Source: Lunatibacter salilacus
Lineage (GTDB): Bacteria > Bacteroidota > Bacteroidia > Cytophagales > Cyclobacteriaceae
Direction of reading: 5' to 3'
Length of the DNA: 64,000 nucleotides
NCBI RefSeq assembly: GCF_009797935.1
Contig: NZ_VOLC01000002.1
Location: forward strand, 310,001-374,000
The number at the start of each line of letters is the position of its first letter. Positions within the stretch are counted from its first letter, which is position 1. The notes beneath the pieces were generated by a model. It did not search any database. It saw nothing but the letters and a program-made list of their open reading frames with translations, and had not been told where the DNA came from. The translations under genes were made by a program, and so were the position numbers. Of this stretch, positions 27,639 through 38,500 are shown in pieces.

Positions 27639-29177
27639 TTACCAACCTGGGTTTTGTTCCAAATTTTCATTAAAGGAAATTTCATTATCCGGGATTGGCA
27701 ATAAATTGTCTTTATCCTCATATCCAGTAGGAAATTTCACCTCAACCAAACCTCCATCGGCTGTTCTTACTTCGACGGGGTAAAGATCTTGACCAATATT
27801 CCACCGTTTAATATCCGCCCACAATATACCTTCTCCAAAAAACTCCACCACCCGCTCATGTCTTAACGCATCTCTCGCTTCCTCCTGGGACAAATCGCTT
27901 GGTAAACTAGTAATGGTGACATCCGTTCTTTCGGTTCTGATCCTATTGATAAGTCCTATTGCTTCCTCCAAATTTTGATTGGTTTCGATCAGGGCTTCTG
28001 CTTTGGCCAACAAGACGTCCGCATAGCGCAATACGATAAAGTTCAAAGGAGATACTCTAGGCGATAGCAATGGAATTCCTTCGCCAACGTTTTTTCTAAG
28101 GTTATACCCTACCCTTTGACCGGTATGGTTGGATACTTCTGTTGGATAGACCAAGCCCTCAAAAGTAGCTCCCGGTCTAAGAATGGTAAAATCCAACCGG
28201 GGATCTCTTCCTTCAAAGGGATTGTTGGGGTCCACTTCAGACCCATCAATCATCTCATATTTATCGACGATATGTTGGGTGGGTGCGGGATCACTAGCCC
28301 CTGCGCCCGCTACACTTCCGGGTAGAGCAAGCCAGGCAAAGAAATTGCCCTGACCTTGTTCCCCTACCATATATTGGATATCAAAAAGAACTTCTTCATT
28401 GTTTTCATTATCCAATTGAAAGAGCCCTTCATAACTTGGGAAAAGGGAATACATGCCCAAAGCATCAATTTCATCGATGAGGTTCAATACTTGGTCGTAT
28501 TTATTCTGGTACAAATAAGCTCTCATTTTCATTCCCAGAGCGGCCCCTTTAGTGGCCCGTCCTACTTCATAGGAAACTGGAGCCAGTCTTTGTATAGCCT
28601 CATCATAATCCGAAATGGCCTGATTCCAAGTCTCTTCAAGGGTATTTCGGCTTACTAAAGTCACTTCCGCGGTACTCAACACAGAGGTAATTACCGGCAC
28701 CCCACCATAGGTTTCCGCCAATAGTGCGAAGGCTAGGCCCCGAAGGAAATACACTTCTCCCAAATAAGTGGATTTTGAAGCTTCATCCAGTTCTACCCTG
28801 TCAATATTAGCCAAAAAATCATTGGAGAAGTTGATGATGCGATAACACATCGTCCATCGTTCATTCAGCATTCCGCCGGAAGTAGCAGCAGTAATAGACC
28901 CATTGCCTATTTGCATCTGCATTCCGTTCCAATGGGCCCATTGAAACGCATACGGAGTAATGGCATCCATAGTAGGCCCTGCCCCATAAACACCGCGATG
29001 CTTCAATACGCTGTAGATACCATTTAAAGCTAGTTTTACGTCATTTTCATTCTGCCAGAAAGAAACAGTAGTAATCCTGTCCTGGGGATATACTTCCAGA
29101 AAATCTTCACTACATCCACTAAAGGTAAACATGCCCAATAGCAGTATAATTATATTAATATTCTTTATCGTTTTCAT
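27639..29177 (-). CDS. SusD/RagB family outer-membrane lipoprotein
   Basis: A 512-residue SusD homologue with lipobox FSGC at residues 19-22 followed by SEDFLEVYPQDRITT. The C-terminal region carries LAKAEALIETNQNLEEAI, RHERVVEFFGEGILW and the ending ISFNENLEQNPGW characteristic of RagB/SusD proteins. It is 5 bp downstream of its SusC partner. The next genes downstream are the DUF1549/DUF1553 cytochrome and DUF1501 pair, 252 bp away. The gap holds a short open stretch but no terminator that I could see, so cotranscription is possible. The bound glycan or other ligand cannot be deduced. Confidence 0.95.
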   Translation of the reverse strand: MKTIKNINIIILLLGMFTFSGCSEDFLEVYPQDRITTVSFWQNENDVKLALNGIYSVLKHRGVYGAGPTMDAITPYAFQWAHWNGMQMQIGNGSITAATSGGMLNERWTMCYRIINFSNDFLANIDRVELDEASKSTYLGEVYFLRGLAFALLAETYGGVPVITSVLSTAEVTLVSRNTLEETWNQAISDYDEAIQRLAPVSYEVGRATKGAALGMKMRAYLYQNKYDQVLNLIDEIDALGMYSLFPSYEGLFQLDNENNEEVLFDIQYMVGEQGQGNFFAWLALPGSVAGAGASDPAPTQHIVDKYEMIDGSEVDPNNPFEGRDPRLDFTILRPGATFEGLVYPTEVSNHTGQRVGYNLRKNVGEGIPLLSPRVSPLNFIVLRYADVLLAKAEALIETNQNLEEAIGLINRIRTERTDVTITSLPSDLSQEEARDALRHERVVEFFGEGILWADIKRWNIGQDLYPVEVRTADGGLVEVKFPTGYEDKDNLLPIPDNEISFNENLEQNPGW

Positions 29178-29182
29178 AATGC

Positions 29183-32100
29183 TTATAGACTAATATTAAC
29201 ACCAACAGTAAATATTTTTGGAAGGGGATAGAAGTTTTCTCCAGAGTCGAATGTATTTCTTTCAGGATCGAACCCTTCATAATCTTTGCTGACTAGAGCT
29301 CCCACATTTTGGGCGTTGCCATACAAATATAGCTTTTGAACACCTAGCCTTCTAGTGAATTCAGGATCAAAAGTATAGCCTAATTGAACATTTCTTAGCT
29401 TTACGAAGGATACATCATTCACCCAAAAAGAAGATGGTTCACTTCTCCATGTATCACTGATGGAGATCCGGGGTACATCGGTATCCATATTTTCCGGAGT
29501 CCAGGCATCTCTCCAACGTTTTGTAATTGTTCCGCCCGATATCCCCAATGGCTGGGTCCATGCATTTTGAGTATATACGCTCGCACCTGCAATACCCATT
29601 ACCAAAACACTAAAGTCAAAACCCTTATAATTAACACTTGGGGTAAAACCAAAAGTGTATTTTGGGATTGTATTTCCCAGCGCCATCTTATCTTCAAAAC
29701 CTAGGCGGCCGTCATTATTGACGTCTTCATATTTCAATTCACCTGCTTTGGGCACATACCCATTGGCATACATGTGCTCACTGGCTTCCTGGTCAGACTG
29801 GTAGATGCCGACCGCATTGTATCCGTACAATTCCCTGTAGGAAAACCCTTCACGGATAAGGTACAACTGATCCGGTGCATTTTCTCTGAATTTGGTTACC
29901 TGATTCATAATATAGGTCATATTTACCCCCAGATTATATCCAACGTTATTCCTGTCAGGTGACATTTTGGAATAATTGATATTGAATTCGAACCCATTAT
30001 TGATCATTGCACCCACATTTTCGAAAGGTGCACTTACTCCACCAAGAATGGCTGGTATAGGCAATTGTACAATGATATTGTTGGTGGTTTTTCGGAAATA
30101 ATCTGCCTCAACAAATACCCTGTTATCAAATAAACCGAATTCGATACCAAGGTCAGTGGTCACAGAGGTTTCCCAACCGATCGTTTCATCTACCAAAGCG
30201 GTGACACCGGCTCCGGGAGCAAAACTTCCCCCAAAATTGTAACTTAGCGCATTGGTTTGGTTAACAGCCGCAAGATATGGCCAATACGAAGCAATGTTTT
30301 GGTTACCCAATTTTCCCCATGAGGCCCGCAATTTCAGATCGGAGAAAATATTCAAATTTTGCATGAATGCTTCTTCACCCAGTCTCCATCCCGCTGAAAA
30401 TGCCGGGAATATCCCCCATCGGTAGCCCTCTTTAAATCTGGAAGAACCATCGGCTCTTAGGTTCATTTCAAATAGATATTTGTCTGACAGGGCATAATTT
30501 ACCCTTCCGAAATAAGACATCATCCTCAATTCACTCAGATTTCCGTTTGCCTGGAACCCTGATGTCCCTGCGTTTATCTGAGTCAGCCCTTCTTTTGGAG
30601 GGTCAGATCTTCTTCCATAAACATCTTTTATAACTGTGCTTTCTACCTGGGTACCTAGAATCGCAGACACACTATGGATTTCATTGAAGGTCTTGTTGAA
30701 ATTCAACGTAGAAAACAGGATGTTATAATCACTTTGAACGTTGGTTCTGCTGGCTTCCAATATGGTAAGATAATCCAGATTTCTTCCCTCCCGACCAGTA
30801 TGGGTGTATCCAAATTCCAAACTGTTATGTCTGTCCCTGAGGTTACTGTTATACTGGGAGGTGAAATTTGTTGTTAACGTCAGATAATCTGTAAAAGCAA
30901 TATTGGCATAAACATTCATTTTGAAAAAATTATTTTCCGTCAATGTCAGTCCGTTTGCTGTTTCGATTAATGGGTTCCTGTTCCCGACAATAGTATTCCC
31001 ATTTGCGTGTAATGCCTGGACAGATCCAAATCTCCCATCTTCTGTGTAGGGTGCTGTAAAAGGATATCCACCATTGGCAAATATGTACATCATCCTGCCT
31101 AAATTAAAAGGTTCCTCGGAAGCTTTTTTTATACCGTTCAGTCTTCCGCCTATTGTCAGCCATTTATTAAGTTTGGATTCCAGATTAACTGTCAAACCAT
31201 AGCGGCTGGATTTTGAGTTCTGCATGATTCCATCCTGGTCTAAGTAGTTCATCGAAATGTAAAATTTCGTTTGCTCAGAGCCACCATTAATGGATAAATT
31301 ATGTTCCGTTATTGGTGCCGTTTTGAATACCTCGTCAAAAAAATTAGTGTTGGGATATTGGTAGGGATCATTATTGTTCCTAAACTCATTGATAACAGAT
31401 TCCGGAAACAGTGCACCCCCTCCCTGATTTATTAGAGCCTGATTCCACAATCCCATGTATTCCGCACTGTTATCTATGATGTCATATCTTCTTCCCAAAG
31501 ATTGTTGACCTACATAACTACCTATATTTACTCTGGTCTGTTCCCCAAATTTACCCGATTTCAGGGTAATCAGAACCACACCATTGGCAGCTCTGGATCC
31601 ATAAATGGCAGCACTGGCAGCATCTTTTAGAACGGTCATGCTTTCGATATCATTTGGGTTGATTTCGTTGATGGAGGCTTCCACCCCATCTACCAGAATG
31701 AGAGGATTTGAATTATTCAAAGTTCCCCAACCTCTTACACGGATTTGCGCACCGTCATTTCCGGGCTGTCCTGAGTTTTGGCTTATCCACACCCCAGGAA
31801 CCTGTCCGCTAAGTGCCTGTGAAGCATTGGTCAACGGTCTGTTTTGTAGCTCATCATCAAAGGTGACAGTGGATACCGCACCTGTTAAATTTTCCCTTTT
31901 TTGGGTACCGTAACCAACCACGATTACTTCCGCAAGGGATGAGGTATCCTCATTTAAAGTCACATTGATCACACTTTGTGTGCCTACCACAACCCGCTGT
32001 GATTCGAAACCAATAAAAGAAAAGACCAAGGTCACTCCCTCGTCGACACTCAGCGAATATTTTCCGTCAATGTCGGTAGCTGTACCCTTTGTGGTTCCAG

Positions 32101-32326
32101 GAACGGAAATAGTAACTCCCGGTATCGGTGCACCATTGGCATCCTGCACTGTACCAGTAATGGTAATTTCGAACTCAGATTCGATATCATAGATATGGTT
32201 TTTATTTGCTTCGGCACCGTTTACTCCTAGAGAAGCAAAAAACCCAACGATAAATAGCAGATGGACAATAAAGCCACGCATGTGGAACGGATGTATTCCA
32301 CTTCTAACTGGTAGTGTTTTTTTCAT
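29183..32326 (-). CDS. SusC/RagA TonB-dependent outer-membrane transporter
   Basis: A 1047-residue SusC family protein. A signal peptide (FIVHLLFIVGFFASLGVNG) is followed by a carboxypeptidase-regulatory-like domain (ITGTVQDANGAPIPGVTI), the plug signature (AEVIVVGYGTQKRENLTGA) and a long barrel ending TVGVNISL. Unlike the SusC at 16709 it has no STN domain, so it is not wired to a FecR/sigma pair. Its plug and regulatory domains are nevertheless very similar in wording to that protein, suggesting recent common ancestry. SusD follows 5 bp downstream. Upstream lies 628 bp of extremely AT-rich DNA containing the second copy of the AAATGACCCCATA motif. Confidence 0.95.
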   Translation of the reverse strand: MKKTLPVRSGIHPFHMRGFIVHLLFIVGFFASLGVNGAEANKNHIYDIESEFEITITGTVQDANGAPIPGVTISVPGTTKGTATDIDGKYSLSVDEGVTLVFSFIGFESQRVVVGTQSVINVTLNEDTSSLAEVIVVGYGTQKRENLTGAVSTVTFDDELQNRPLTNASQALSGQVPGVWISQNSGQPGNDGAQIRVRGWGTLNNSNPLILVDGVEASINEINPNDIESMTVLKDAASAAIYGSRAANGVVLITLKSGKFGEQTRVNIGSYVGQQSLGRRYDIIDNSAEYMGLWNQALINQGGGALFPESVINEFRNNNDPYQYPNTNFFDEVFKTAPITEHNLSINGGSEQTKFYISMNYLDQDGIMQNSKSSRYGLTVNLESKLNKWLTIGGRLNGIKKASEEPFNLGRMMYIFANGGYPFTAPYTEDGRFGSVQALHANGNTIVGNRNPLIETANGLTLTENNFFKMNVYANIAFTDYLTLTTNFTSQYNSNLRDRHNSLEFGYTHTGREGRNLDYLTILEASRTNVQSDYNILFSTLNFNKTFNEIHSVSAILGTQVESTVIKDVYGRRSDPPKEGLTQINAGTSGFQANGNLSELRMMSYFGRVNYALSDKYLFEMNLRADGSSRFKEGYRWGIFPAFSAGWRLGEEAFMQNLNIFSDLKLRASWGKLGNQNIASYWPYLAAVNQTNALSYNFGGSFAPGAGVTALVDETIGWETSVTTDLGIEFGLFDNRVFVEADYFRKTTNNIIVQLPIPAILGGVSAPFENVGAMINNGFEFNINYSKMSPDRNNVGYNLGVNMTYIMNQVTKFRENAPDQLYLIREGFSYRELYGYNAVGIYQSDQEASEHMYANGYVPKAGELKYEDVNNDGRLGFEDKMALGNTIPKYTFGFTPSVNYKGFDFSVLVMGIAGASVYTQNAWTQPLGISGGTITKRWRDAWTPENMDTDVPRISISDTWRSEPSSFWVNDVSFVKLRNVQLGYTFDPEFTRRLGVQKLYLYGNAQNVGALVSKDYEGFDPERNTFDSGENFYPLPKIFTVGVNISL

Positions 32327-32954
32327 TTGTCTTAAATTTTTAAATTAATAATTGATAAAATTATACTATCCGGGAAATAAAATTTTTATTATATCATATA
32401 TAATTATTTTAAGTTGCTTGCTTGTTGATAAATATTAAAATGCCTAATACATAATTTTTTAAAATAATTTCATAATTAAAACTATATAAAAAAATAATTA
32501 TTTAAAATAATTTAAATACATAGTTAATGATTTGAAAAGCTATTAAATATTTTAATCTAAATCAAGGATTACAGGGTGCTAAACGAATTATTTTTTAAAA
32601 AATAATTGATGTCCTGATAAAAATTCTCATTAAAACCCTTTTAATCAGATTTTTATGTGTACGTTACCGGAAATAGAAAATTTAAAAAAATTAGAGCTGT
32701 TTTAGGCTTCAGTCTATACTAGATCCTTTAAACTCAAGAGTGCTGTATTTTTAATTTTCATTAACAAGAGAAAGATCTATACACAAATGACCCCATAGAA
32801 TTTAAAATAATACTCGGATAATAATATTCCATCAATAAATAGACAAATTTAGAATTTTAACTAATTAACACTTACTTAAACCAAGAATAATCTCTTGCCT
32901 ATTTAAACTAACAAACCTTGAGATAATTCCGAAATAATATTTTTAACTTTCATT
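32327..32954. other. AT-rich divergent intergenic region without genes
   Basis: This 628-bp stretch separates the minus-strand SusC from the plus-strand YdeI-like gene and should carry both promoters. It is dominated by A and T runs and has no open frame of note. The only distinctive element is the GC-containing motif at 32785-32803. No convincing TTG-N19-21-TANNTTTG promoter could be placed. Confidence 0.6.
32785..32803. repeat. AAATGACCCCATAGAATTT motif, copy 2
   Basis: Eighteen of 19 bases match the copy at 22072-22090. It lies about 460 bases upstream of the SusC gene at 29183-32326 and 150 bases upstream of the YdeI-like gene. The shared core is GACCCCATA with flanking A-rich DNA. Confidence 0.35.
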
Positions 32955-33476
32955 ATGAAAAACTTCCAATCAACGCTGGAAAACTTTAATACCCGTCTAT
33001 GGCAGTTTCATGTTCCCGTGCCCGATGAACTGGCTGCATTATTTATTGAAGGAGACAACAAACGGGTGATCTGTAAAATAAATAATGCGGCGCCCTACCC
33101 TGCCGCGCTTATAAAAAATCAAGACTACTGGTTTATCCTTGTCAACAAACAGTTCCGTCAAAGGCTTAATCTTTCAGAGGGAGATAAAGTAAATGTGACA
33201 CTTGAGAAAGATTACTCTGAATATGGACACGAAATGCCGGAAGAGCTACAAGTATTGATGGATCAGGACGAAGAGGGAAATCGGTTTTTCCAAGAACTAA
33301 CGAAAGGCAAACAAAGAGCACTGATTTTTTTAGTCAATAAGGTAAAGAACCCGAATAGCCGGCTAAACAAATCTCTGGCCATCATTTCCCACCTTAAAGA
33401 AGTAAATGGAGCCTTGGACTTCAAAGCCTTAAATGAGAAAATCAAGTATTATAACAACTTGGATAAAAATAGGTAG
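32955..33476 (+). CDS. DUF1905/YdeI-OmpD-associated family protein
   Basis: A 173-residue cytoplasmic protein without a signal peptide. The N-terminal half is a DUF1905-type beta barrel (LWQFHVPVPDELAALF, RVICKINNAAPYPAALI, YWFILVNKQFRQRL, VNVTLEKD). The C-terminal half matches the YdeI/OmpD-associated helical motif (PEELQVLMDQDEEGNRFFQ, LTKGKQRALIFLVNKVKN, LNKSLAIISHLKE). The family is named from a bacteriocin-protection phenotype in related proteins, but the molecular role is unclear. It stands alone on the plus strand between two minus-strand SusC/SusD units. The composition is normal for the window. Confidence 0.85.
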   Translation: MKNFQSTLENFNTRLWQFHVPVPDELAALFIEGDNKRVICKINNAAPYPAALIKNQDYWFILVNKQFRQRLNLSEGDKVNVTLEKDYSEYGHEMPEELQVLMDQDEEGNRFFQELTKGKQRALIFLVNKVKNPNSRLNKSLAIISHLKEVNGALDFKALNEKIKYYNNLDKNR

Positions 33477-33836
33477 AAAATATTATCCTTGGTCATTTTT
33501 TAAAACCGAATACGGTGGGTGTGAGCTTAGTCGAACCCCGCTGACTGTAGTCAGGGCAAGCCTGCAGCAAAAAAGTAACAATGTATAACAATGCCCTAAA
33601 TGCTTTGCACCTCCACAAAAGACTTGTATTGCATAAAAGGAGAAATCAAGATAGAATCTAGTAGAACCGCAAGAAGGAAAATAAGTAAACGATGGACAAG
33701 GGATGGGTTTCTACTTGCAAAAGGAGTGTATATTTATTGCCCCAGATTATATTTTGGGAAATTGCCTAATTCCATTTAATAAAAAAGCATGGCTAGATAT
33801 TAGCCATGCTTTTTTATTACTTGCTAGGAAATAAAA
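33477..33836. other. Intergenic region with short inverted repeats
   Basis: This gap contains two clean dyads, ACCG-AATA-CGGT at 33505-33516 and CTGACT-GT-AGTCAG at 33541-33554, set in a GC-richer patch, then AT-rich DNA and the terminator hairpin at 33781-33815. The dyad patch resembles dispersed REP-like elements and recalls the GC-rich palindromes at 35427-35466. I see no gene. Confidence 0.45.
33781..33817. terminator. Bidirectional intrinsic terminator
   Basis: AAAAAAGCATGGCTA pairs with TAGCCATGCTTTTTT across a 5-base loop. The perfect stem is flanked by A and T runs on both sides, so it can stop transcripts on both strands. It lies 20 bp past the stop of the minus-strand SusD at 33837 and also downstream of the plus-strand YdeI-like gene. 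Confidence 0.85.
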
Positions 33837-35390
33837 CTAATCTACATCCCACCAAACTTTGGTGGTAATCACATCAGCACCTTGTCGGCTGACGGCTTCC
33901 TCGTAGTTGTCGCCGTTTAGTGCCTGTACACTCGTAGGATATATAAACCTTGTGGGAACTACATCGAAGAAAGCCGCAGGACCAGGTGTAATAGCCGGAA
34001 TACCCGTTCTCCTCCAGTCATACCATGCCTCCAGTCCGGAGAAAAATAGGGCAAGCCACTTTTGAGTGCCTATTTTTTCCAAACGCTCTTGGGGAGACCC
34101 ACTGAAAGCAATGATCGTCTGTGTATAGTATGCCGGGTCCGGCTGCACCGCATCTGCAATAACGCCCAAATTGGCAACCCGAAGACGGTCTTCATAATAA
34201 TCAAATGATGCTTTGATGCCATTCGAATAATAGGTTTCAGCATCCCCGGTAGATATATATCCACGCTCTCTGGCCTCCGCTAAAATGAACTGAACTTCGG
34301 AATAACTTATAAGCATGGTCTGAAACCCTATCGGAGAAGCATTGGGGGAACAAGCCAGGCAGGAGAACAGCATTCCTACACGGGAAATGTAATTGGACCC
34401 GCCTTTATTGGGGTCGCCCGTAGGAGAATACCCGTAGGCCTCCTCATCCGCAAGTCCATTGGGAACCCCCGAATAATCCTCAGGATCGCCAATCAAACCC
34501 GCGCCGGACTCTTCGGTAGGCTGCGCATAAACAAATAATCGGGGATCATTATATGCCTTCAGCACGCCCTCCAATTTTTTGCTCAACCGATATTCGTCAA
34601 AAGATCCTGATCGTGTAGTAAACAAATAGTGTTGGTTAGGGACATCCTGAAGGTGCTGTAAAGCCGCATTGTCTTCATTACTTTCAATAATCGGTGAAGT
34701 AGAGGGATTGGATACAATGGCCTGCATAGCAGCTGACGGATCCTGGCGCTTAGATAACCTCATCAATGCTCTTAAACGGAGAGAGTTAGCCAGTTTTTTC
34801 CATTTCATTACATTTCCCTGAAAGAGAATGTCACCTTCCATGGTTTCAGTAGAACTTCCCAGCAGCTGATTGGCCTGCGTCAAATCCGCCAAAATTCCCT
34901 GATAGATCATTTCCTGTCTGTCAAATTTGGGATAATTGATGCCTTCTTTTGCTTGTATAGCCTCACTATACGGAAGATCGCCGTAAGCATCGGTCATAAA
35001 GGCATACATCATTGCCTTCATGACCAAGGCAGCTCCTACATAGTTGTTCTGTCCCGCTTCTCCCGAGAGGTTGATGATATTCGTTACATCCCGCATGGTG
35101 TTATAAAATACATTGTACGGATTTCCCTGGGGACCCCAGTTGTACCGATCCTCATTGGTGAACTGGATTTTGGCGGAATGCTGAATAACCACATTTCCAA
35201 TACCCCAGGATTTTCCAACTATTTCATTGGAAGCATTTCGGATTACATGAGGCAACAACAGGGCTGCGGAAACTGTCTCTGGACTGTTTGGATTACGGTT
35301 TACCTCTTCAAAGCCCTCATCACAGCTACTGAAAAATAAGACGTTCAGCAGCATTAAACCTGTAAATAGTATATGATTGATATTTTTCAT
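33837..35390 (-). CDS. SusD-like outer-membrane lipoprotein (SusD-like_2 type)
   Basis: A 517-residue protein with lipobox FSSC (residues 20-23) followed by DEGFEEVNRNPNSPETV, the usual start of the SusD-like_2 branch, which differs from the RagB branch of the two other SusD proteins in this window. Further family features are YAFMTDAYGDLPYSEA and LANSLRLRALMRLS in the first half, and QTMLISYSEVQFILAEARERG and KWLALFFSGLEAWYDWRRTG in the second. It follows its SusC after a 147-bp gap holding GC-rich palindromes. A strong terminator follows it. No enzyme or regulator is adjacent, so the ligand is unknown. Confidence 0.93.
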   Translation of the reverse strand: MKNINHILFTGLMLLNVLFFSSCDEGFEEVNRNPNSPETVSAALLLPHVIRNASNEIVGKSWGIGNVVIQHSAKIQFTNEDRYNWGPQGNPYNVFYNTMRDVTNIINLSGEAGQNNYVGAALVMKAMMYAFMTDAYGDLPYSEAIQAKEGINYPKFDRQEMIYQGILADLTQANQLLGSSTETMEGDILFQGNVMKWKKLANSLRLRALMRLSKRQDPSAAMQAIVSNPSTSPIIESNEDNAALQHLQDVPNQHYLFTTRSGSFDEYRLSKKLEGVLKAYNDPRLFVYAQPTEESGAGLIGDPEDYSGVPNGLADEEAYGYSPTGDPNKGGSNYISRVGMLFSCLACSPNASPIGFQTMLISYSEVQFILAEARERGYISTGDAETYYSNGIKASFDYYEDRLRVANLGVIADAVQPDPAYYTQTIIAFSGSPQERLEKIGTQKWLALFFSGLEAWYDWRRTGIPAITPGPAAFFDVVPTRFIYPTSVQALNGDNYEEAVSRQGADVITTKVWWDVD

Positions 35391-35426
35391 CTGTTTATAA
35401 TTTGATTTTTAACGGTCATAACTTGT

Positions 35427-35466
35427 CCCGAGTATCGGGGTGGAATCCCTGCCTGCGGCAGGCAGG
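35427..35466. repeat. Pair of GC-rich palindromes between SusC and SusD
   Basis: CCCGA-GTA-TCGGG at 35427-35439 and the perfect dyad CCTGCCTGC-G-GCAGGCAGG at 35448-35466 sit within 40 bases. They stand out from the surrounding AT-rich DNA and look like a dispersed REP-type intergenic element. On the transcript they would form two hairpins between the susC and susD reading frames, which may lower susD expression relative to susC. Confidence 0.6.
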
Positions 35467-35537
35467 TCGCAACGATAATCATCCCACTGTGTGACGTTTT
35501 CGTCATGCTCGATTTCATGAGTTCTACGATTCTTCGG

Positions 35538-38500
35538 TTAAAACTTGATATTCAAATTGAAGCCCATACTTCTTGTGGACGGAAAGGCCATGTCTTCCAC
35601 GCCGGGAATAAGCGTACCGCCTGACATGGACATGGTCTCCGGATCAAAATGCGGGTTCTCCGTCCAAAGTGCCAAATTTCTGGCTACCAAGGATATTCTG
35701 GCTTCTTGAAAAGGTGTTCTCGTTAAAGCCGCACCGGGAATCGTATAGCCCAAAGTCACCTCCCTCAGTTTGACAAAAGAGGCATCATACAGAGCTGCCT
35801 CCACATTGCTTCGCTCATAGTACCTGTTGTGCCAGTCACGGGAACTGATCTTTCTGTCGTTGGGAATATAGGAGCCATCTGCTGTTCGAATCACCCCCGG
35901 ACTGAGAATCCCGTTACCTTCTATACTTAGGTCGTACCCATTTTCCCTTCCCAGCAGCGTCTCTTCAAGCTGCCCGGAAGTTGATCCAATGGTCTTGGTT
36001 CTGGATACTACTACCCCACCATAACGGATATCAAATAAAAACCCAAAGGTAAATCGGTTGTAGCTGAAGTTATTTTGAATTCCCAGCATCCAGTCTGGAT
36101 TGTAATTTCCCTGCAACCTTAGATCTGGGGCGGTAAGTGGTGTACCGCTGGTGTTGTGAACAATTTGTCCAAAATAAGGGCTGTTTGGATCCTCAACCCT
36201 GTCAAACCCCCTACCATATAAATTACCCATTCGCTCGCCCACACGTGCTTGAATTGTCGCTCCATTTCTCCCTACCATGGAGTAGCTATCCAACTCATCT
36301 GTCAATTCCAACACCCTACTTCTGTTTCTGGTAAAGTTGGCCATAACATTCCAATTCAATCCGCTTGCTTTTTGCATTGGCGAGCCGGAAAGGACGAGTT
36401 CAATTCCGTTGTTTTGAATTTCTCCCGCATTGATTATGCGACTCGCATAACCGGTGGCAATGTCCAATTCAATAGGGATAATTTGATTGCGGGTTCTGTT
36501 GTCATAATATGTGAAGTCCAACCCTACTCTACCTTTGAACAACCGGATATCTGTACCAAATTCATAGGAAGAGGTTCGTTCCGGCATCAATGTGGCATTG
36601 GTTAGCCGATTAGATTCAGACTTAACCTGAATAGAACCCCAAGCAATTTCAGGATTGAATACGTTGGTGAGGCTATACGGGTTTGTGTCATTACCGACTT
36701 CGGCAAAAGCCGCCCTAACTTTCAAAAAAGAAAGAAAATCTGGTGTTTCAAACATATCCGAAAGGACACCGCTTAGAGCAACAGATGGATAAAAATAACT
36801 GTTACTATTTATAGGCAAGGTGCTAGACCAGTCATTTCTTCCGGTAACATCCATAAACAATACGTTTTTATAGCCTATCTGGCCAAAACCATAAAGGGAA
36901 TTTATCCGCTTTTCAGAGGTAAACTGATTGACCTGTAGGTTAACGGCAGTGTTGGTGAAATTATAGATATCAGGAATTAGCAACTGGGGAGCTACGATCT
37001 GGTTGTACCGGTTTACCTGCACCATCTGGTTTCCACCCAACGATACCGTATAGGACCAATTCTCGTTTTCCGTTTCAGAATAGCTCAATAGGAAATCCGT
37101 ATTGCGTTCGCTAAAATAAACAGCGTCCTCCCTATAGCTTCCCCTCGGAAACCGTTGCGTACTGAAAGCCCGCTTTCTATCCCTCAATTCATTATACATA
37201 TCCATTCCCGTTCGCACCATTAGGTTCAGCTTGTCGGTAAATTTGTAATTGGCCATCAAATTACCAAATACCCTGTCTTTGCTTTGACCGTTCGTGTTTT
37301 CGAAGACCGTGAAATAAGGATTGTCGTGGTAGTTGTAGTTATAATTAAACTGCTGACGGCCTTCCATACCGGGCATCCAATAATCACGAAGATTTCTTGT
37401 ATTTATCTGACGGCCATACCATATCCAGAGGTACATCAAGCTTTCTGTTCCATAGCTGATGCTGGGACGGTTTCCACTGACACTGTTTTGGTAGTTAATT
37501 GCTGTGCTTACTGAAAGCCTGTTGGTGACTTGCGTCATGCCATTAAGAGCAATGGTATTGCGCTTTAAATCCGTATTGGGAATAGTTCCGGTTTGGTCCA
37601 GATTTGTCCATGAAAAACGGAAATTGGATGACTCGTTTCCTGCGGCCAATGATACGTTATTTGAAAGTGTCACACCTGTCTGAAAAAAATCATTGATATT
37701 GTTGGGTTGGGCCACCCAAGGAGTGGGTGTGATGGTGCTGCCAGCTGGCGCATTCAAATCACCACCTCTAAATCCGGCCACACTTCTAGGGGAGTCAAAC
37801 TGGGCAATGGACAAGCCTGCGTCCATTGCCGGACCCCAACTTTCGTCCACGCCATCTGCCAAGCCGGCACCTGCACCATTGACAAAGGAGAATAACCCGT
37901 TATTACCCTGACCATATTTATCCTGCCATTGCGGCATCCTCAGAGGTGTGTCAAAGGTAGTGTTGGAGTTGATAGTAACGCCTAGACCCCGCTTTGACTT
38001 GCCTGTCTTTGTAGTAATTAAAATAGCACCGTTGGCTGCCCTCGAACCATATAGTGCTGCTGCTGCAGGTCCTTTCAACACAGAAACAGAGGCTATATCG
38101 TCCGGATTTATTTCTCCGGCGGCGTTCCCGTAGTCTACCTCCAAGTTTCCGGCTCCGGATGAACCAACAATGTTATTACTAATAGGTACACCATCAACGA
38201 CGAAGAGCGGCTGATTTGCGTTTATATTAAGCGATGATTCACCGCGGATCGTTACCCTCGAAGATCCCCCAATGCCGCTGGAAGAATTGGTAATTTGTAC
38301 TCCAGCCACCCTGCCGCTTAAGGAGTTAACGACATTAGTTTCCCTCGCTTCCGTAAAGCGGTCTCCATCTACCGCTTGAACAGAATAGCCCAAGGCCTTT
38401 GTCTCGCGTTCCACCCCCAAGGCGGTAACCACCACCTCACTGAGATCTTCCGCAGAATAAACAAGGGAAATGTTGATTTCAGTACGATTACCCACTGTTA

